Shown here: in pieces, positions 10,026 through 18,845 of the stretch
Numbering within the stretch: position 1 is the first letter of the stretch
Layout: the number at the start of each line of letters is the position of its first letter
DNA from: Aeromonas jandaei
GTDB lineage: Bacteria; Pseudomonadota; Gammaproteobacteria; Enterobacterales; Aeromonadaceae
Reading direction: 5' to 3'
Assembly (NCBI RefSeq): GCF_037890695.1
Contig: NZ_CP149571.1
Span: 193,501-257,500 of the forward strand
DNA: 64,000 nt
Translations under genes and position numbers: made by a program
The notes under the pieces: generated by a model
The model's input: the letters and a program-made list of their open reading frames with translations, nothing else
The model's database searches: none
What the model was told of the DNA's origin: nothing

Positions 10026-11246
10026 TTGCAGACTTATCTGGTTGGGGGCGCAGTACGGGATCGCCTGCTGGGATTGCCGCAGGGCGACAGGGATTATCTG
10101 GTGGTCGGCGCCACTGTGGAGCAGATGCTGGCGCTGGGCTTTACCCAGGTCGGTCGCGACTTTCCCGTGTTTCTTCACCCCAAAACCCAGCAGGAGTATG
10201 CCCTCGCCCGTACCGAACGCAAACAGGGTCAGGGCTACACCGGCTTTGTCTGCCACGCCGCCCCCGATGTGACGCTGGAGCAGGATCTGCTGCGCCGGGA
10301 TCTCACCATCAACGCCATCGCCGAAGATGAACAGGGAGAGCTCCACGACCCCTACGGTGGCATCAAGGATTTGGAACAACGGCTGCTGCGCCACGTCTCC
10401 CCCGCCTTTGCCGAAGATCCGCTGCGCATCCTGCGGGTCGCCCGCTTCGCCGCCCGCTTCCACGCTCAGGGCTTTGTCATCGCGCCGGAAACCCTAGCCC
10501 TGATGAGCGAAATGACAGCGGCTGGCGAGCTGGCCCACCTCACGCCGGAGCGAGTCTGGAAGGAGCTGGAAAAAGTGCTGCTGGGGCCAACCCCGCAGAT
10601 CTTCTTCGAGGTGCTGCGCCAATGTGGTGCCCTCAAGGCGCTCTTCCCCGAGATTGATGCCCTGTTCGGCGTCCCCGCCCCGGCCAAGTGGCACCCTGAG
10701 ATCGACACAGGCATCCACACCCTAATGGTGCTGGAGCAGGCGTGCCGGATCTCCCCGGAATTGACCGTCCGCTTTGCCGCCCTCTGCCACGACCTTGGCA
10801 AGGGAGTGACCCCCAAGGAGTTCTGGCCCAGCCATCATGGTCACGGCCAGAAGGGGCTGCCGCTTATTCGCGCCCTGTGCGAGCGGTTCCGGGTACCCAA
10901 CGAGTGCCGGGATCTGGCGCTGCTGGTGAGCGATCTGCACACCCACATCCACATCGCCTTTGAGCTCAAGCCCGCTACCCTGCTCAAGGTGTTTGATAAG
11001 GCAGATGCCTGGCGCCGCCCCGAGCGCTTTGCCCAGCTGCTGGATGCCTGCCGCGCCGACTTCCATGGCCGCACCGGCTTCGAGGAGCGGGTCTACGCCG
11101 AGCCAGACTATGTGGCCGAAGCGCTGGCTGCCGCCCAGGCGGTGCCGGCAAAAGAGATTGTGGCGGCCGGTTACAAGGGGGAAGAGATCAAGGAACAGCT
11201 TGCCAAAAAGCGGACCGATGCCATCAGCCGCATCAAGGATGAGTGA
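10026..11246 (+). CDS. cca: Multifunctional CCA tRNA nucleotidyltransferase
   Basis: Adds or repairs the 3' CCA of tRNA without a template; the long form also has phosphohydrolase activity. The 406-residue product starts [16 protein letters not shown] with the GG nucleotidyltransferase motif and the metal-binding DRDYLV, then a second motif [12 protein letters not shown], and a C-terminal HD domain ([15 protein letters not shown]). The start appears to be TTG at 10026: the product then aligns with E. coli Cca from its first residue and GGGAGAG sits upstream. It is divergent from mutY. Confidence 0.95.
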   Translation: MQTYLVGGAVRDRLLGLPQGDRDYLVVGATVEQMLALGFTQVGRDFPVFLHPKTQQEYALARTERKQGQGYTGFVCHAAPDVTLEQDLLRRDLTINAIAEDEQGELHDPYGGIKDLEQRLLRHVSPAFAEDPLRILRVARFAARFHAQGFVIAPETLALMSEMTAAGELAHLTPERVWKELEKVLLGPTPQIFFEVLRQCGALKALFPEIDALFGVPAPAKWHPEIDTGIHTLMVLEQACRISPELTVRFAALCHDLGKGVTPKEFWPSHHGHGQKGLPLIRALCERFRVPNECRDLALLVSDLHTHIHIAFELKPATLLKVFDKADAWRRPERFAQLLDACRADFHGRTGFEERVYAEPDYVAEALAAAQAVPAKEIVAAGYKGEEIKEQLAKKRTDAISRIKDE

Positions 11247-11283
11247 GCCTTTATCGAGGAGTAACCCCTACCCCGGCGCAAGA

Positions 11284-11340
11284 ACAGACGGCCGTACTGA
11301 CGAGGCTCCCGCAGGAGACCTCACCAGTACGGCCGTTTTG
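11284..11340 (+). terminator. Long hairpin terminator after cca
   Basis: Arms ACGGCCGTACTG (11288-11299) and CAGTACGGCCGT (11325-11336) with further pairing (GAGG/CCTC) inside, followed by TTTT. It sits between the convergent cca and opuD genes. Confidence 0.85.
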
Positions 11341-11367
11341 TCATTTAGCTGAGTTCAGACTGGCGGT

Positions 11368-12966
11368 TTACGCCGGGCCGATGCGCTCCAGCAAGCTCAT
11401 ATGGGATGAGCCATCGTGGCGCTTGAGGTTCTGACGATACTCGAACTGGCGCTGGCTCTCCTGTTTGAGCCCCAGCATCAGCGAATAGCACATAGCCAGC
11501 ATGATCACCGAGAAGGGCAGCGCGGCTATGATGCTGGCCGCCTGCAGGGCGGCAAGGCCGCCGGAGACCAGCAAAATCGCAGCGACCAGCCCCTGGCCCA
11601 GCCCCCAGAGCGCGCGGTGCGGCACCGGAGGATCCTGATCACCGATGGAGAGCAGGGTCGTAATCACCAGCGTGCCCGAGTCACTGGAGGTGATGAAGTA
11701 GGTACAGATAAGCAGGGTCAGCACGCCCTTGGCAATCCAGCCGAAGGTCTCCCAGTGCAGCAGCTCGACCGTCTTGTAGAGCGCCAGCGTCACATCCTGA
11801 TTGACCGCAGCGACCACGCCGCCGCCACCAAACAGCTCCAGATTCATCGCCGTACCGCCAAAGACGGTGAGCCAGAACATGCCGAGCAGCGAAGGCACCA
11901 GCAGCACGCCGAGCACGAATTCACGGATGGTACGCCCCTTGGAGATACGGGCGATAAACATGCCGACAAACGGCGCCCAGGCAATCCACCAGCCCCAGTA
12001 AAACGCCGTCCAGCTCGACTGCCAAGCCGAGGTGCCATTAGCTTCGGTGTTGGTCCAGAAGCTCAGTTTGACGATGTTCTGCAGGTAATCACCGATGTTT
12101 TGCACGTAGGCGTTGAGGATATAGGTGGTCGGCCCCAGTACCAGAAAGAGCGCGAGCACGAAGACGCTCAGCCAGATATTGAGCTCGGAGAGGATCTTCA
12201 CCCCGCGCCCGACCCCGGAGACCGCCGAGAGGGTGGCGATCAGGCTGATGCCACCAATCAGCCAGAGCTGATTCGTTTGCGATACTTCCATGCCAAACAT
12301 CTGGTTGAGGCCGGTGTTCATCTGGGAGACACCCAGGCCAAGGGAAGTCGCCACCCCGAACACGGTACCGAACACCGCCAGCACGTCGGCCGCATGGCCC
12401 CAGAAGCCGTAGATGCGATCGCCAAGCAGCGGATAGAGCACAGAACGAATTGCCAGTGGCAGTTTGCGCCGGTAGCTGAAGAAGGCGAGCGACAGGCCGA
12501 CGATCACATAGATTGCCCAGGGGTGCAGGCCCCAGTGGAAAAAGGTGAGGCGCATGGCGATCTGGGCCGCCTCCGGGGTCATCCCTTCGGTAATAAAAGG
12601 GTTGCCCTGCAGGTGGTTCATCGGCTCGGCGATGCTCCAGAACACCAGCCCGATCCCCATGCCCGCGCTAAACAGCATGGAGAACCAGGCGAAGTAGCCG
12701 AACTCCGGTACCTGGTCGTCGTCGCCCAGCCGGATGTTGCCGAAACGGCTGAACATCAGGTAGACGGCGAAGAACAGGAACAGGGCGACTACCAGAATGT
12801 AGTACCATTTAAACCCGGCAATAATCTGATCCTTGGCCCCGACAAACCAGCTGGCGGCCGTCTCGGGGACAAAGACCCCGAACAGCAGAAACAGGGTGAT
12901 AACGGTCAACGCCGTCATGGCCATGGTGGGGTTGAGGCCTTTAAATAGCCCTTTGCTTGCTCTCAT
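11368..12966 (-). CDS. opuD: BCCT-family glycine betaine transporter (OpuD-like)
   Basis: Sodium-coupled inner-membrane importer of glycine betaine or related osmolytes. The 532-residue product has about twelve hydrophobic segments, the glycine motif FSAGMGIGLVFWSIAEP (GMGIG, the form seen in Na+-dependent betaine carriers rather than the GMGID of CaiT), and the tryptophan-rich FYWGWWIAWAPFVGMFIARISKGR of transmembrane segment 8. It lies nine bases after an uncharacterised gene and the pair is divergent from a CosR-type repressor, as opuD is from cosR in Vibrio. Choline or ectoine transport cannot be excluded. Confidence 0.9.
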   Translation of the reverse strand: MRASKGLFKGLNPTMAMTALTVITLFLLFGVFVPETAASWFVGAKDQIIAGFKWYYILVVALFLFFAVYLMFSRFGNIRLGDDDQVPEFGYFAWFSMLFSAGMGIGLVFWSIAEPMNHLQGNPFITEGMTPEAAQIAMRLTFFHWGLHPWAIYVIVGLSLAFFSYRRKLPLAIRSVLYPLLGDRIYGFWGHAADVLAVFGTVFGVATSLGLGVSQMNTGLNQMFGMEVSQTNQLWLIGGISLIATLSAVSGVGRGVKILSELNIWLSVFVLALFLVLGPTTYILNAYVQNIGDYLQNIVKLSFWTNTEANGTSAWQSSWTAFYWGWWIAWAPFVGMFIARISKGRTIREFVLGVLLVPSLLGMFWLTVFGGTAMNLELFGGGGVVAAVNQDVTLALYKTVELLHWETFGWIAKGVLTLLICTYFITSSDSGTLVITTLLSIGDQDPPVPHRALWGLGQGLVAAILLVSGGLAALQAASIIAALPFSVIMLAMCYSLMLGLKQESQRQFEYRQNLKRHDGSSHMSLLERIGPA

Positions 12967-12975
12967 CCAGCCTCC

Positions 12976-13503
12976 TTAGTCGTTGTTGAAAAACTCTTCG
13001 CCCACGTGATCACCGGCACCACCGATGGCGCGATAGACCAGCTTGCCTGCCGCTTGTTCACGGTGATCCACCAGGGTGACCGAGGGCTGACCGTTCACGG
13101 CGTGGCGTTTGCCGAGGAAGATGGCCATGGGCACGCCCAGATTGGAGATACCGCTGGTGATCCAGAGCCGGTTGAAGTCGTAAGAGCCGCCGATGAACTC
13201 CAGCTGGGCCAATCCGGTATCGAGGCCGGTCAGATAGAACTGCATGGCGCTTTCGTCAGGAAAGAGGTGCACCAGCACATAGGCGTAACGCAATTCGTTC
13301 ACCAACTCCTTTAGGTTGAAAGTACCTGTTTCACTACAGGAGAGCGGCAGTTCGCCGTCGTAGTGGTGAACCTTGAGGTTGTTCGGGTCTTCATCATAGG
13401 CGGGCTGATAGCGGACAAAGGCTGATGTATCAGGCAGTTCATAGCGAACCCGCACAACTTTCAGGCCGCTGGCCAGGGTCTTGATATCCAGTTCATTGGT
13501 CAT
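12976..13503 (-). CDS. Uncharacterised protein in the opuD operon
   Basis: I do not recognise this 175-residue protein. It is soluble, acidic, without signal peptide or membrane span. Noticeable segments are LKVVRVRYELPDTSAFVRYQ, a cysteine in LSCSETGTFNLKEL and a C-terminal VDHREQAAGKLVYRAIGG. It is the first gene of a two-gene unit with opuD (nine-base gap) and starts 158 bases from the divergent cosR gene, so it is probably expressed under the same osmotic control. A role in osmoprotection is inferred from position only. Confidence 0.8.
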   Translation of the reverse strand: MTNELDIKTLASGLKVVRVRYELPDTSAFVRYQPAYDEDPNNLKVHHYDGELPLSCSETGTFNLKELVNELRYAYVLVHLFPDESAMQFYLTGLDTGLAQLEFIGGSYDFNRLWITSGISNLGVPMAIFLGKRHAVNGQPSVTLVDHREQAAGKLVYRAIGGAGDHVGEEFFNND

Positions 13504-13661
13504 GTTTACTCCTCTCTTGTCAGGTTAAACCGCGCAAAGAGGGGCTAAACTAACACAAAATTAATTTGAACATAAACCATTTGAGTAATAACTATATTGA
13601 CCTTTTTATCTGCCGGGAGCAGAATTTTCCTCCTTTCAACCCGACTTCCTACTCCGACACC

Positions 13662-14141
13662 ATGGAAAAACATGATGAAGTGCTGGTAGCGCTGCGCCAG
13701 ATCATTCGTGCCATCGACATGCACTCCAAGCGCTTGATCAAGGAGGCGGGTCTTACCTCGCCACAACTCTTGCTGCTCAAAGGAATTGACGAGCTGGGCC
13801 AGATCTCCATGCGCCAGCTGGCCGACCACACCAACATGAGTCAGGCCACCGCCACCACCATCATGGATCGCCTCGAGAGCCGCCAACTGGTGCAGCGCGT
13901 TCGCAGCGAGACCGACAAGCGCAAGGTACACGCGACCCTGACCGATGCCGGCCGCGCCCTGCTGACCGAGGCGCCGACACCACTGCAAGAGAGTTTTATC
14001 CAGCGTTTTCAATCCCTTGAAACCTGGGAACAGACCCTGCTGCTCTCCTCCCTGCAGCGCATCTCCGCCATGATGAATGCCGATGGAATCGATGCCGCCC
14101 CGGTGCTGAGCGTCAGCCCCCTGACCGCCGAGCAGGCATAA
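13662..14141 (+). CDS. cosR: MarR-family regulator, CosR-like
   Basis: Predicted dimeric winged-helix repressor. The 159-residue product has the MarR core: SPQLLLLKGIDELGQISMRQLADHTNMSQATATTIMDRLESRQLVQRVRSETDKRKV, with the recognition helix in MSQATATTIMDRLE and the wing DKRKV. CosR/EctR proteins of this subgroup repress compatible-solute uptake and synthesis genes at low salt. The ATG at 13662 matches the usual MEKHDEVL start; the frame is open further upstream but that stretch lies in promoter DNA. It is divergent from the unknown gene and opuD, and ends in a terminator. Confidence 0.88.
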   Translation: MEKHDEVLVALRQIIRAIDMHSKRLIKEAGLTSPQLLLLKGIDELGQISMRQLADHTNMSQATATTIMDRLESRQLVQRVRSETDKRKVHATLTDAGRALLTEAPTPLQESFIQRFQSLETWEQTLLLSSLQRISAMMNADGIDAAPVLSVSPLTAEQA

Positions 14142-14170
14142 AAAAAGCTCCCGAAACGGGAGCTTTTTTA
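14142..14170 (+). terminator. Rho-independent terminator after cosR
   Basis: AAAAAAGCTCCCG and CGGGAGCTTTTTT arms directly after the cosR stop; symmetric, so it may also end the convergent yjaG-like gene. Confidence 0.9.
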
Positions 14171-14188
14171 GTGGGCTGGCACCGGCGA

Positions 14189-14770
14189 TTACTCTTCCAG
14201 GCTGATACCAATGTTGGAGACGCCATCCTGAGCGGCAAAGGCCTTGATGGCCAGAATCCGGTCGCTGTCACGCTCGTGGGCAACCCGCTTGAGCAGCTCG
14301 ACCTGAAACTCCAGCTCGGCTTCCATGTATTCGTGCTCGTAGAGCTCCTCTTCGGTCAGATCCCGCTCTTCCATCATCTCGATAAAACCGGCAACGGTAC
14401 CGACGGAGGCATGACTGGCATCGTTGGCCTCTTCCCCAACACGGCAGATCACCGAGTTGTAGGCACAGCCCAGCGCCACGCAGGCATCCAGTGCCGGATA
14501 GGCACCGTAGGATTCAAACTTGCGGGGATCCGGAATATGAGCTTCGAACTCTTCGAGAATGGCACCCAGATTGACCCGGGAACCCTTGACGGTCAGGTAG
14601 TTCCACATCTGATCCAGCGCATGCCGGAAGGCCTCTGCATTGCCAAAGCCGGAGGCCTGACTGAACAGGGCATAGTTGGGGTACATGCGCTCTGCCAGCG
14701 CCAGGGTGTAGACGGTCTGTTGCCAAGGCTGTAGCTCGGCCAGTCGCTTATAAAACTTGTCACCAAACAC
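14189..14770 (-). CDS. yjaG: YjaG-family (DUF416) protein
   Basis: Conserved gammaproteobacterial protein of unknown function, 193 residues, soluble and helical. Family features are the WQQTVYTLALAERMYPNYALF segment near the N-terminus and the YGAYPALDACVALGCAYNSV segment in the middle, followed by an acidic MMEERDLTEEELYEHEYMEAE stretch. The start appears to be GTG at 14770. In this window it stands alone between cosR and a dehydrogenase gene. No reaction is known. Confidence 0.9.
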   Translation of the reverse strand: MFGDKFYKRLAELQPWQQTVYTLALAERMYPNYALFSQASGFGNAEAFRHALDQMWNYLTVKGSRVNLGAILEEFEAHIPDPRKFESYGAYPALDACVALGCAYNSVICRVGEEANDASHASVGTVAGFIEMMEERDLTEEELYEHEYMEAELEFQVELLKRVAHERDSDRILAIKAFAAQDGVSNIGISLEE

Positions 14771-14932
14771 TGGAGTCGGATCCTCTGCAAAATGTGGGGC
14801 AGATTGTAGCCCACGAGGGGCGCGGCGAAAACGAAAAAGCGCCCTGGTCGGCTATGTTGCGCAGGCAACTCGGGTAAGATGGGACGAGAGCGGCATCTTG
14901 TTGCGCCGCAAATTCTGATAAGGAACAAGAGT

Positions 14933-15877
14933 ATGAGCCAACGTACCCTTCTTTTGCTCAGCCAGGATAATGCTCACTACGAACGTCTGCTCAAGGCCGC
15001 CAATCTCCCCCATCTGCGCATTCTGCGAGCCGATAACCAGAGCGATGCCGAGAAGCTGATTGGCGAAGCCCATATTCTGATGGCAGAACCGGCCCGTGCC
15101 AAACCGCTTCTCCCCAAGGCGGGGAAACTCAAATGGTTCCAGTCCACCTATGCCGGAGTGGACGTACTGCTCGACCCGGACAGCCGGCGCGACTACCAGC
15201 TTACCAACGTGCGCGGTATCTTCGGCCCGCTGATGAGCGAATATGTCTTTGGCCATCTGCTCAGCTTGATGCGACAAATTCCTCTCTATCGGGAACAGCA
15301 GAGGCAGCGTCTCTGGCAGAGCCACCCCTATCAGGGGCTCAAGGGGAAAACCATGCTGATCCTTGGCACCGGCAGCATTGGCCAGCATATCGCCCAGACC
15401 GGCAAGCACTTTGGCATGAAGGTACTTGGCATCAGCCGCAGCGGCCGGGAGCGGGCCAGCTTTGATCAGGTTTACCAGCTGCCGGCGCTCAACAAGATCC
15501 TGGCGCAGGCCGATGTGATCGTCAGCGTTCTGCCGGCGACCCGCGACACCCGCCATCTCTTTAATGCGGCCCGCTTCGAGTTCTGCAAGCCGGGCGCCAT
15601 CCTGTTCAACGTGGGACGCGGCAATGCCGTCCACTCCGGCGATCTGCTGACCGCCCTGCGCACCGGCAAGCTGGCGATGGCGGTGCTGGATGTATTCGAG
15701 CAGGAGCCACTGCCCGCCGACAGCCCGCTGTGGGGGCAACCCAACCTCATCGTCACCCCTCACAACAGCGCCTACAGCTTCCCCGAGGATGTGGCCCAAA
15801 TCTTCGTGCGCAACTATATCCGCTTCATCGACGGCCAGCCCCTCGACGGCAAAATAGACTTCGACAAGGGCTACTAA
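14933..15877 (+). CDS. D-isomer specific 2-hydroxyacid dehydrogenase
   Basis: NAD(P)-dependent oxidoreductase of the D-2-hydroxyacid dehydrogenase family, 314 residues. The Rossmann nucleotide site is MLILGTGSIGQHIAQTGKHF (about 138-157). The catalytic arginine is in LFNVGRGNAV, the glutamate in DVFEQEPLP and the histidine in VTPHNSAYSFP. The ATG at 14933 follows AAGGAAC. The substrate is probably glyoxylate, hydroxypyruvate or a similar keto acid, but the sequence does not fix it. Single gene with a perfect terminator. Confidence 0.9.
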   Translation: MSQRTLLLLSQDNAHYERLLKAANLPHLRILRADNQSDAEKLIGEAHILMAEPARAKPLLPKAGKLKWFQSTYAGVDVLLDPDSRRDYQLTNVRGIFGPLMSEYVFGHLLSLMRQIPLYREQQRQRLWQSHPYQGLKGKTMLILGTGSIGQHIAQTGKHFGMKVLGISRSGRERASFDQVYQLPALNKILAQADVIVSVLPATRDTRHLFNAARFEFCKPGAILFNVGRGNAVHSGDLLTALRTGKLAMAVLDVFEQEPLPADSPLWGQPNLIVTPHNSAYSFPEDVAQIFVRNYIRFIDGQPLDGKIDFDKGY

Positions 15878-15894
15878 CACCCAATCCTTGCCGC

Positions 15895-15934
15895 AAAAAG
15901 AGAGGCCCCGCCAATTGGCGGGGCCTCTCTTTTT
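15895..15934. terminator. Perfect 40-base palindromic terminator
   Basis: AAAAAGAGAGGCCCCGCC mirrored through AATT to its exact complement ending in TTTTT; it separates the convergent dehydrogenase and mepM genes and can work both ways. Confidence 0.92.
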
Positions 15935-15952
15935 CATATCCGGAGGGCGGTA

Positions 15953-17290
15953 TTAACTCGCCTCCAGCTCCTTGCGGTAGCCTTTCACCTTGGCCAGGAA
16001 CTGGCGACGCTCCTTGCCGCTGAGCGGTTCGGCCATCGGTAGCTTGGCTGTCATGGCGTTGACCGGGCGGTTGTTGATGCGCAGCTCATAGTGGAGGTGA
16101 GCACCGGTCGAACGACCCGTGTTGCCGGAGAGGCCGATCTTGTCGCCCATCTTGACCCGCTGACCCGGTTTGACCAGCAGCTTGCTCAGGTGCAGATAAC
16201 GGGTCGACAGGGTACGGCCATGCTTGATGACGACATAGGTACCTGCCAGCGGGTGGCTGGTTGCCTTCTGGACAACACCATCACCGGTCGCCAGCACCGG
16301 AGTGCCGATCGGCAGTGCAAAGTCGGTACCCTCGTGAGGACGCACCAGACCGGTCACCGGATGTTTACGGGCCGGGTTGAAGCTGGAGCTGATCCGGTAG
16401 CGGCTGTGAGTCGGATAGCGACGGAAGCCGCGCTCCAGACTGTTGCCCTGACCATCGTAATAGTTGCCATCATCGGAGAGCCAGGCCGATACCGTCTTGC
16501 CCTGGCTGGTCACTTCCACACCCAGCAGCTGGCTGTTGCCGGTGCTCTTGCCCTCGACAGTCTCCTGGCGTACCAACACCTTGAATTTGTCACCCTTTTT
16601 CAGATCCTGAGCAAAGTTCATCCGCCACTGGAACAGGTTGGCAATCTTCTGAATATGGGTGGATGGAATGCCGGCATTGCGGGCACTGACATAGAAACTG
16701 CCGTTGATCTGGCCGTCGTAACGCTGCGGCTGCCAATCCACCTTCTCGTTGATCATCGAAGCGGTATAGGTGTCGTCAGTGCGCGCCATCACCAGCGTCT
16801 GCTTGATGTTCAGGCGGATCTTGAGCTGCTGCAGGATGTTGTCCTGATCGATCAGCAGCTCGATGGTCTGACCCGGTTTGAGCCGCGCCAGATAGTTCTT
16901 GTTATCCGCATCCAGCACCTTGTAAAGGGTGGTGGTCGAGAGCCCCAGATTGTTGAAGATGGCGGTCAGATTCTCGCCATTGCGTACCCGGTAATCCTGC
17001 CACTGCGGTGCGGTATCGACCGGAATGTCATCGTCAGATGTGGTGGGTTCAACCAGTTCGTGATCGGGGATTTCGTTAAAGTCGGTGTTGTTTTCGTTGG
17101 TTGCCGTACCCGCGGTATCAATCGGCAGTTCCAGACGCAGGGGCCGCTCCAGAATGTCACCCGGAGCAGGCAGCAATGCCACTGCTGACAGGGTCATCGC
17201 CGTCAGCATCACCATTGCATAAAAGTGTTTGCGGGGAACCGGTGGTTCCCAATTGGCAGCCTGTGCTACCAAGGGACGGAGACGTTTCAT
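15953..17290 (-). CDS. mepM: M23 murein DD-endopeptidase MepM
   Basis: Periplasmic zinc endopeptidase that cuts D-Ala-mDAP crosslinks during cell-wall growth. The 445-residue product has an N-terminal membrane anchor (about 22-42), a LysM/OapA-like region (RVRNGENLTAIFNNLGLSTT, about 95-175), and a C-terminal LytM domain with the metal ligands in RPHEGTDFALPIGTPV (HxxxD) and GAHLHYELRIN (HxH). Length matches YebA/MepM. In E. coli it adjoins znuA; here 3.2 kb of other genes lie between them. Confidence 0.95.
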   Translation of the reverse strand: MKRLRPLVAQAANWEPPVPRKHFYAMVMLTAMTLSAVALLPAPGDILERPLRLELPIDTAGTATNENNTDFNEIPDHELVEPTTSDDDIPVDTAPQWQDYRVRNGENLTAIFNNLGLSTTTLYKVLDADNKNYLARLKPGQTIELLIDQDNILQQLKIRLNIKQTLVMARTDDTYTASMINEKVDWQPQRYDGQINGSFYVSARNAGIPSTHIQKIANLFQWRMNFAQDLKKGDKFKVLVRQETVEGKSTGNSQLLGVEVTSQGKTVSAWLSDDGNYYDGQGNSLERGFRRYPTHSRYRISSSFNPARKHPVTGLVRPHEGTDFALPIGTPVLATGDGVVQKATSHPLAGTYVVIKHGRTLSTRYLHLSKLLVKPGQRVKMGDKIGLSGNTGRSTGAHLHYELRINNRPVNAMTAKLPMAEPLSGKERRQFLAKVKGYRKELEAS

Positions 17291-17549
17291 CCGCTATCCT
17301 GTCTTTATATCTGAAGAGTGTGAGTTGCGATGTGGTAGTACCAAATCCGCATAAAACTGTCTGTTTGACAAAAAACGATACAAATAGTTCATCGCAATCT
17401 GCATGAACTTCACATTTTATGCATAACCAGCCCGGATGGGCAGAAATGATCGTCTTTTTTAACCATTTTTTCCTATTTTTAAGAACCGGCTCGCCATAGC
17501 GCCAGAATAAAAACCGCAAATGTTGCAATAACTTTTCCATGGAGTGGAG

Positions 17550-18845
17550 ATGACGTTATCAAAACTACTGAGCAGGATAATCCTCATCCTGTTTCTGATC
17601 GGTGCCGTCCTGCTGTTTGTGCTGGAAATCACCACAGTCCGCCAATCCATCATCGACCAGATGTCCGCCAATCTGGAGACTGCCGTCACCGCTCTGGGTC
17701 TGGTGCTGCAAGGTACTTTGCTCAACGATGACAAGGTGCTGGCCGAAACCATCGTCAATGCAATGTTCGATGGCGGCTTCGTCAGCTCGGTCAGGTTGGT
17801 CGACCCGGACGGACAATTGCTGTTCCAGAAGGTATTCCAGGCTACCCAGCAAAACGTGCCTGGCTGGCTTCCCTCGGTTATCGGCATGCCACCGGTCAAG
17901 ATTGAGCAAGAACTGACCGATGGCTGGCGCATGCTCGGTACCCTGACACTGGAAGGTCACGGCGGCTACGCCTACCAGCACCTGTGGAATGCCATCAGCC
18001 GTATCGGACTGGCACTGTTGGGTGGACTGATTGTCTTTACTCTGGTGATCTCCCTGGTCAGCCAACGGCTGCTAAAGCCGCTGGCGCAGATCAACCAGCA
18101 GCTAATCCGGATCCGCAAGCACCAGTTCAACAGCGCCCTCCCCACCCCTTGGCTGCAGGATCTCAAAGAGGTGGCGCTCTCCATCAACCAGCTGGTCTCC
18201 GAGCGCAAGCGCGACCTGTTGCAGCAACGCCTCAAAATCACCCAGATGGGCAAGCAACTGCAGCCATCCGCAGCGCAGCCCCTGCAAGGGCTGACCGACA
18301 CCCGTGGCGGCCACCTGCAAACCTTCGTCTCGACACAGGGCCAGATCACCCTCTACCAGCGCTTCCTGCCACACCCGGCACTCACCGCCGACAGCGAGCT
18401 GGCCACCATTCAAGCGGTTCTGGAACAGTGGTTACAACTCCATGTTGAAGGTATCTCGCTACCGCTCTCCCTGCTCCACCACCCGCAGTGGCAAGCCATA
18501 GTACCGCTGCTGACTCAAGGTAGAGGCAAGACTCTCGACTGGCGCTGGGATGTGACCGCTTTCCCGGCTGAGGGTGAGTCGATATTGACCCGCTTGCAGG
18601 AGCAGGGGGTAGAGCTGGCGTTTAGCGCTATTCCGCTCAATACGGAGACCTTCAATCAACTCGATCCCCTCAATCCTGTCTTTGTCTGCTGCCAGCTGAC
18701 TGAGGAGCCGCTCTACTGGCATCTCCTCTCGCAAACCATGCATGCGGCTGGCTACACCCTGTTGGCCGAGGCGGGTACTGGCAGTGACATCGACAAGCTG
18801 CGCACCTGGGGAATTGATGGTTATGCCAGGGAGACACAATCATGA
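17550..18845 (+). CDS. LapD-like transmembrane protein lacking GGDEF, with a degenerate EAL domain
   Basis: LapD is an inner-membrane c-di-GMP receptor that holds the LapG protease in the periplasm. This 431-residue protein keeps the membrane half: first helix at about 9-28, a periplasmic LapD/MoxY-type domain (MFDGGFVSSVRLVD, NVPGWL and the exposed DGW loop at 124-126, where LapD binds LapG), second helix at about 150-172, and a HAMP region. There is no GGDEF domain. The remaining 200 residues resemble only the end of an EAL domain (AAGYTLLAEAGTGSDIDKLRTWGIDGYA is like the EGVE-to-QGY region); the EAL signature is missing. The ATG at 17550 has GGAG six bases upstream. It overlaps the next gene by four bases. 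Confidence 0.82.
   Translation: MTLSKLLSRIILILFLIGAVLLFVLEITTVRQSIIDQMSANLETAVTALGLVLQGTLLNDDKVLAETIVNAMFDGGFVSSVRLVDPDGQLLFQKVFQATQQNVPGWLPSVIGMPPVKIEQELTDGWRMLGTLTLEGHGGYAYQHLWNAISRIGLALLGGLIVFTLVISLVSQRLLKPLAQINQQLIRIRKHQFNSALPTPWLQDLKEVALSINQLVSERKRDLLQQRLKITQMGKQLQPSAAQPLQGLTDTRGGHLQTFVSTQGQITLYQRFLPHPALTADSELATIQAVLEQWLQLHVEGISLPLSLLHHPQWQAIVPLLTQGRGKTLDWRWDVTAFPAEGESILTRLQEQGVELAFSAIPLNTETFNQLDPLNPVFVCCQLTEEPLYWHLLSQTMHAAGYTLLAEAGTGSDIDKLRTWGIDGYARETQS

Noticed and set aside
11416..12948. 510-codon open frame antisense to opuD
   Set aside because: Shadow frame, hydrophilic complement of membrane helices.
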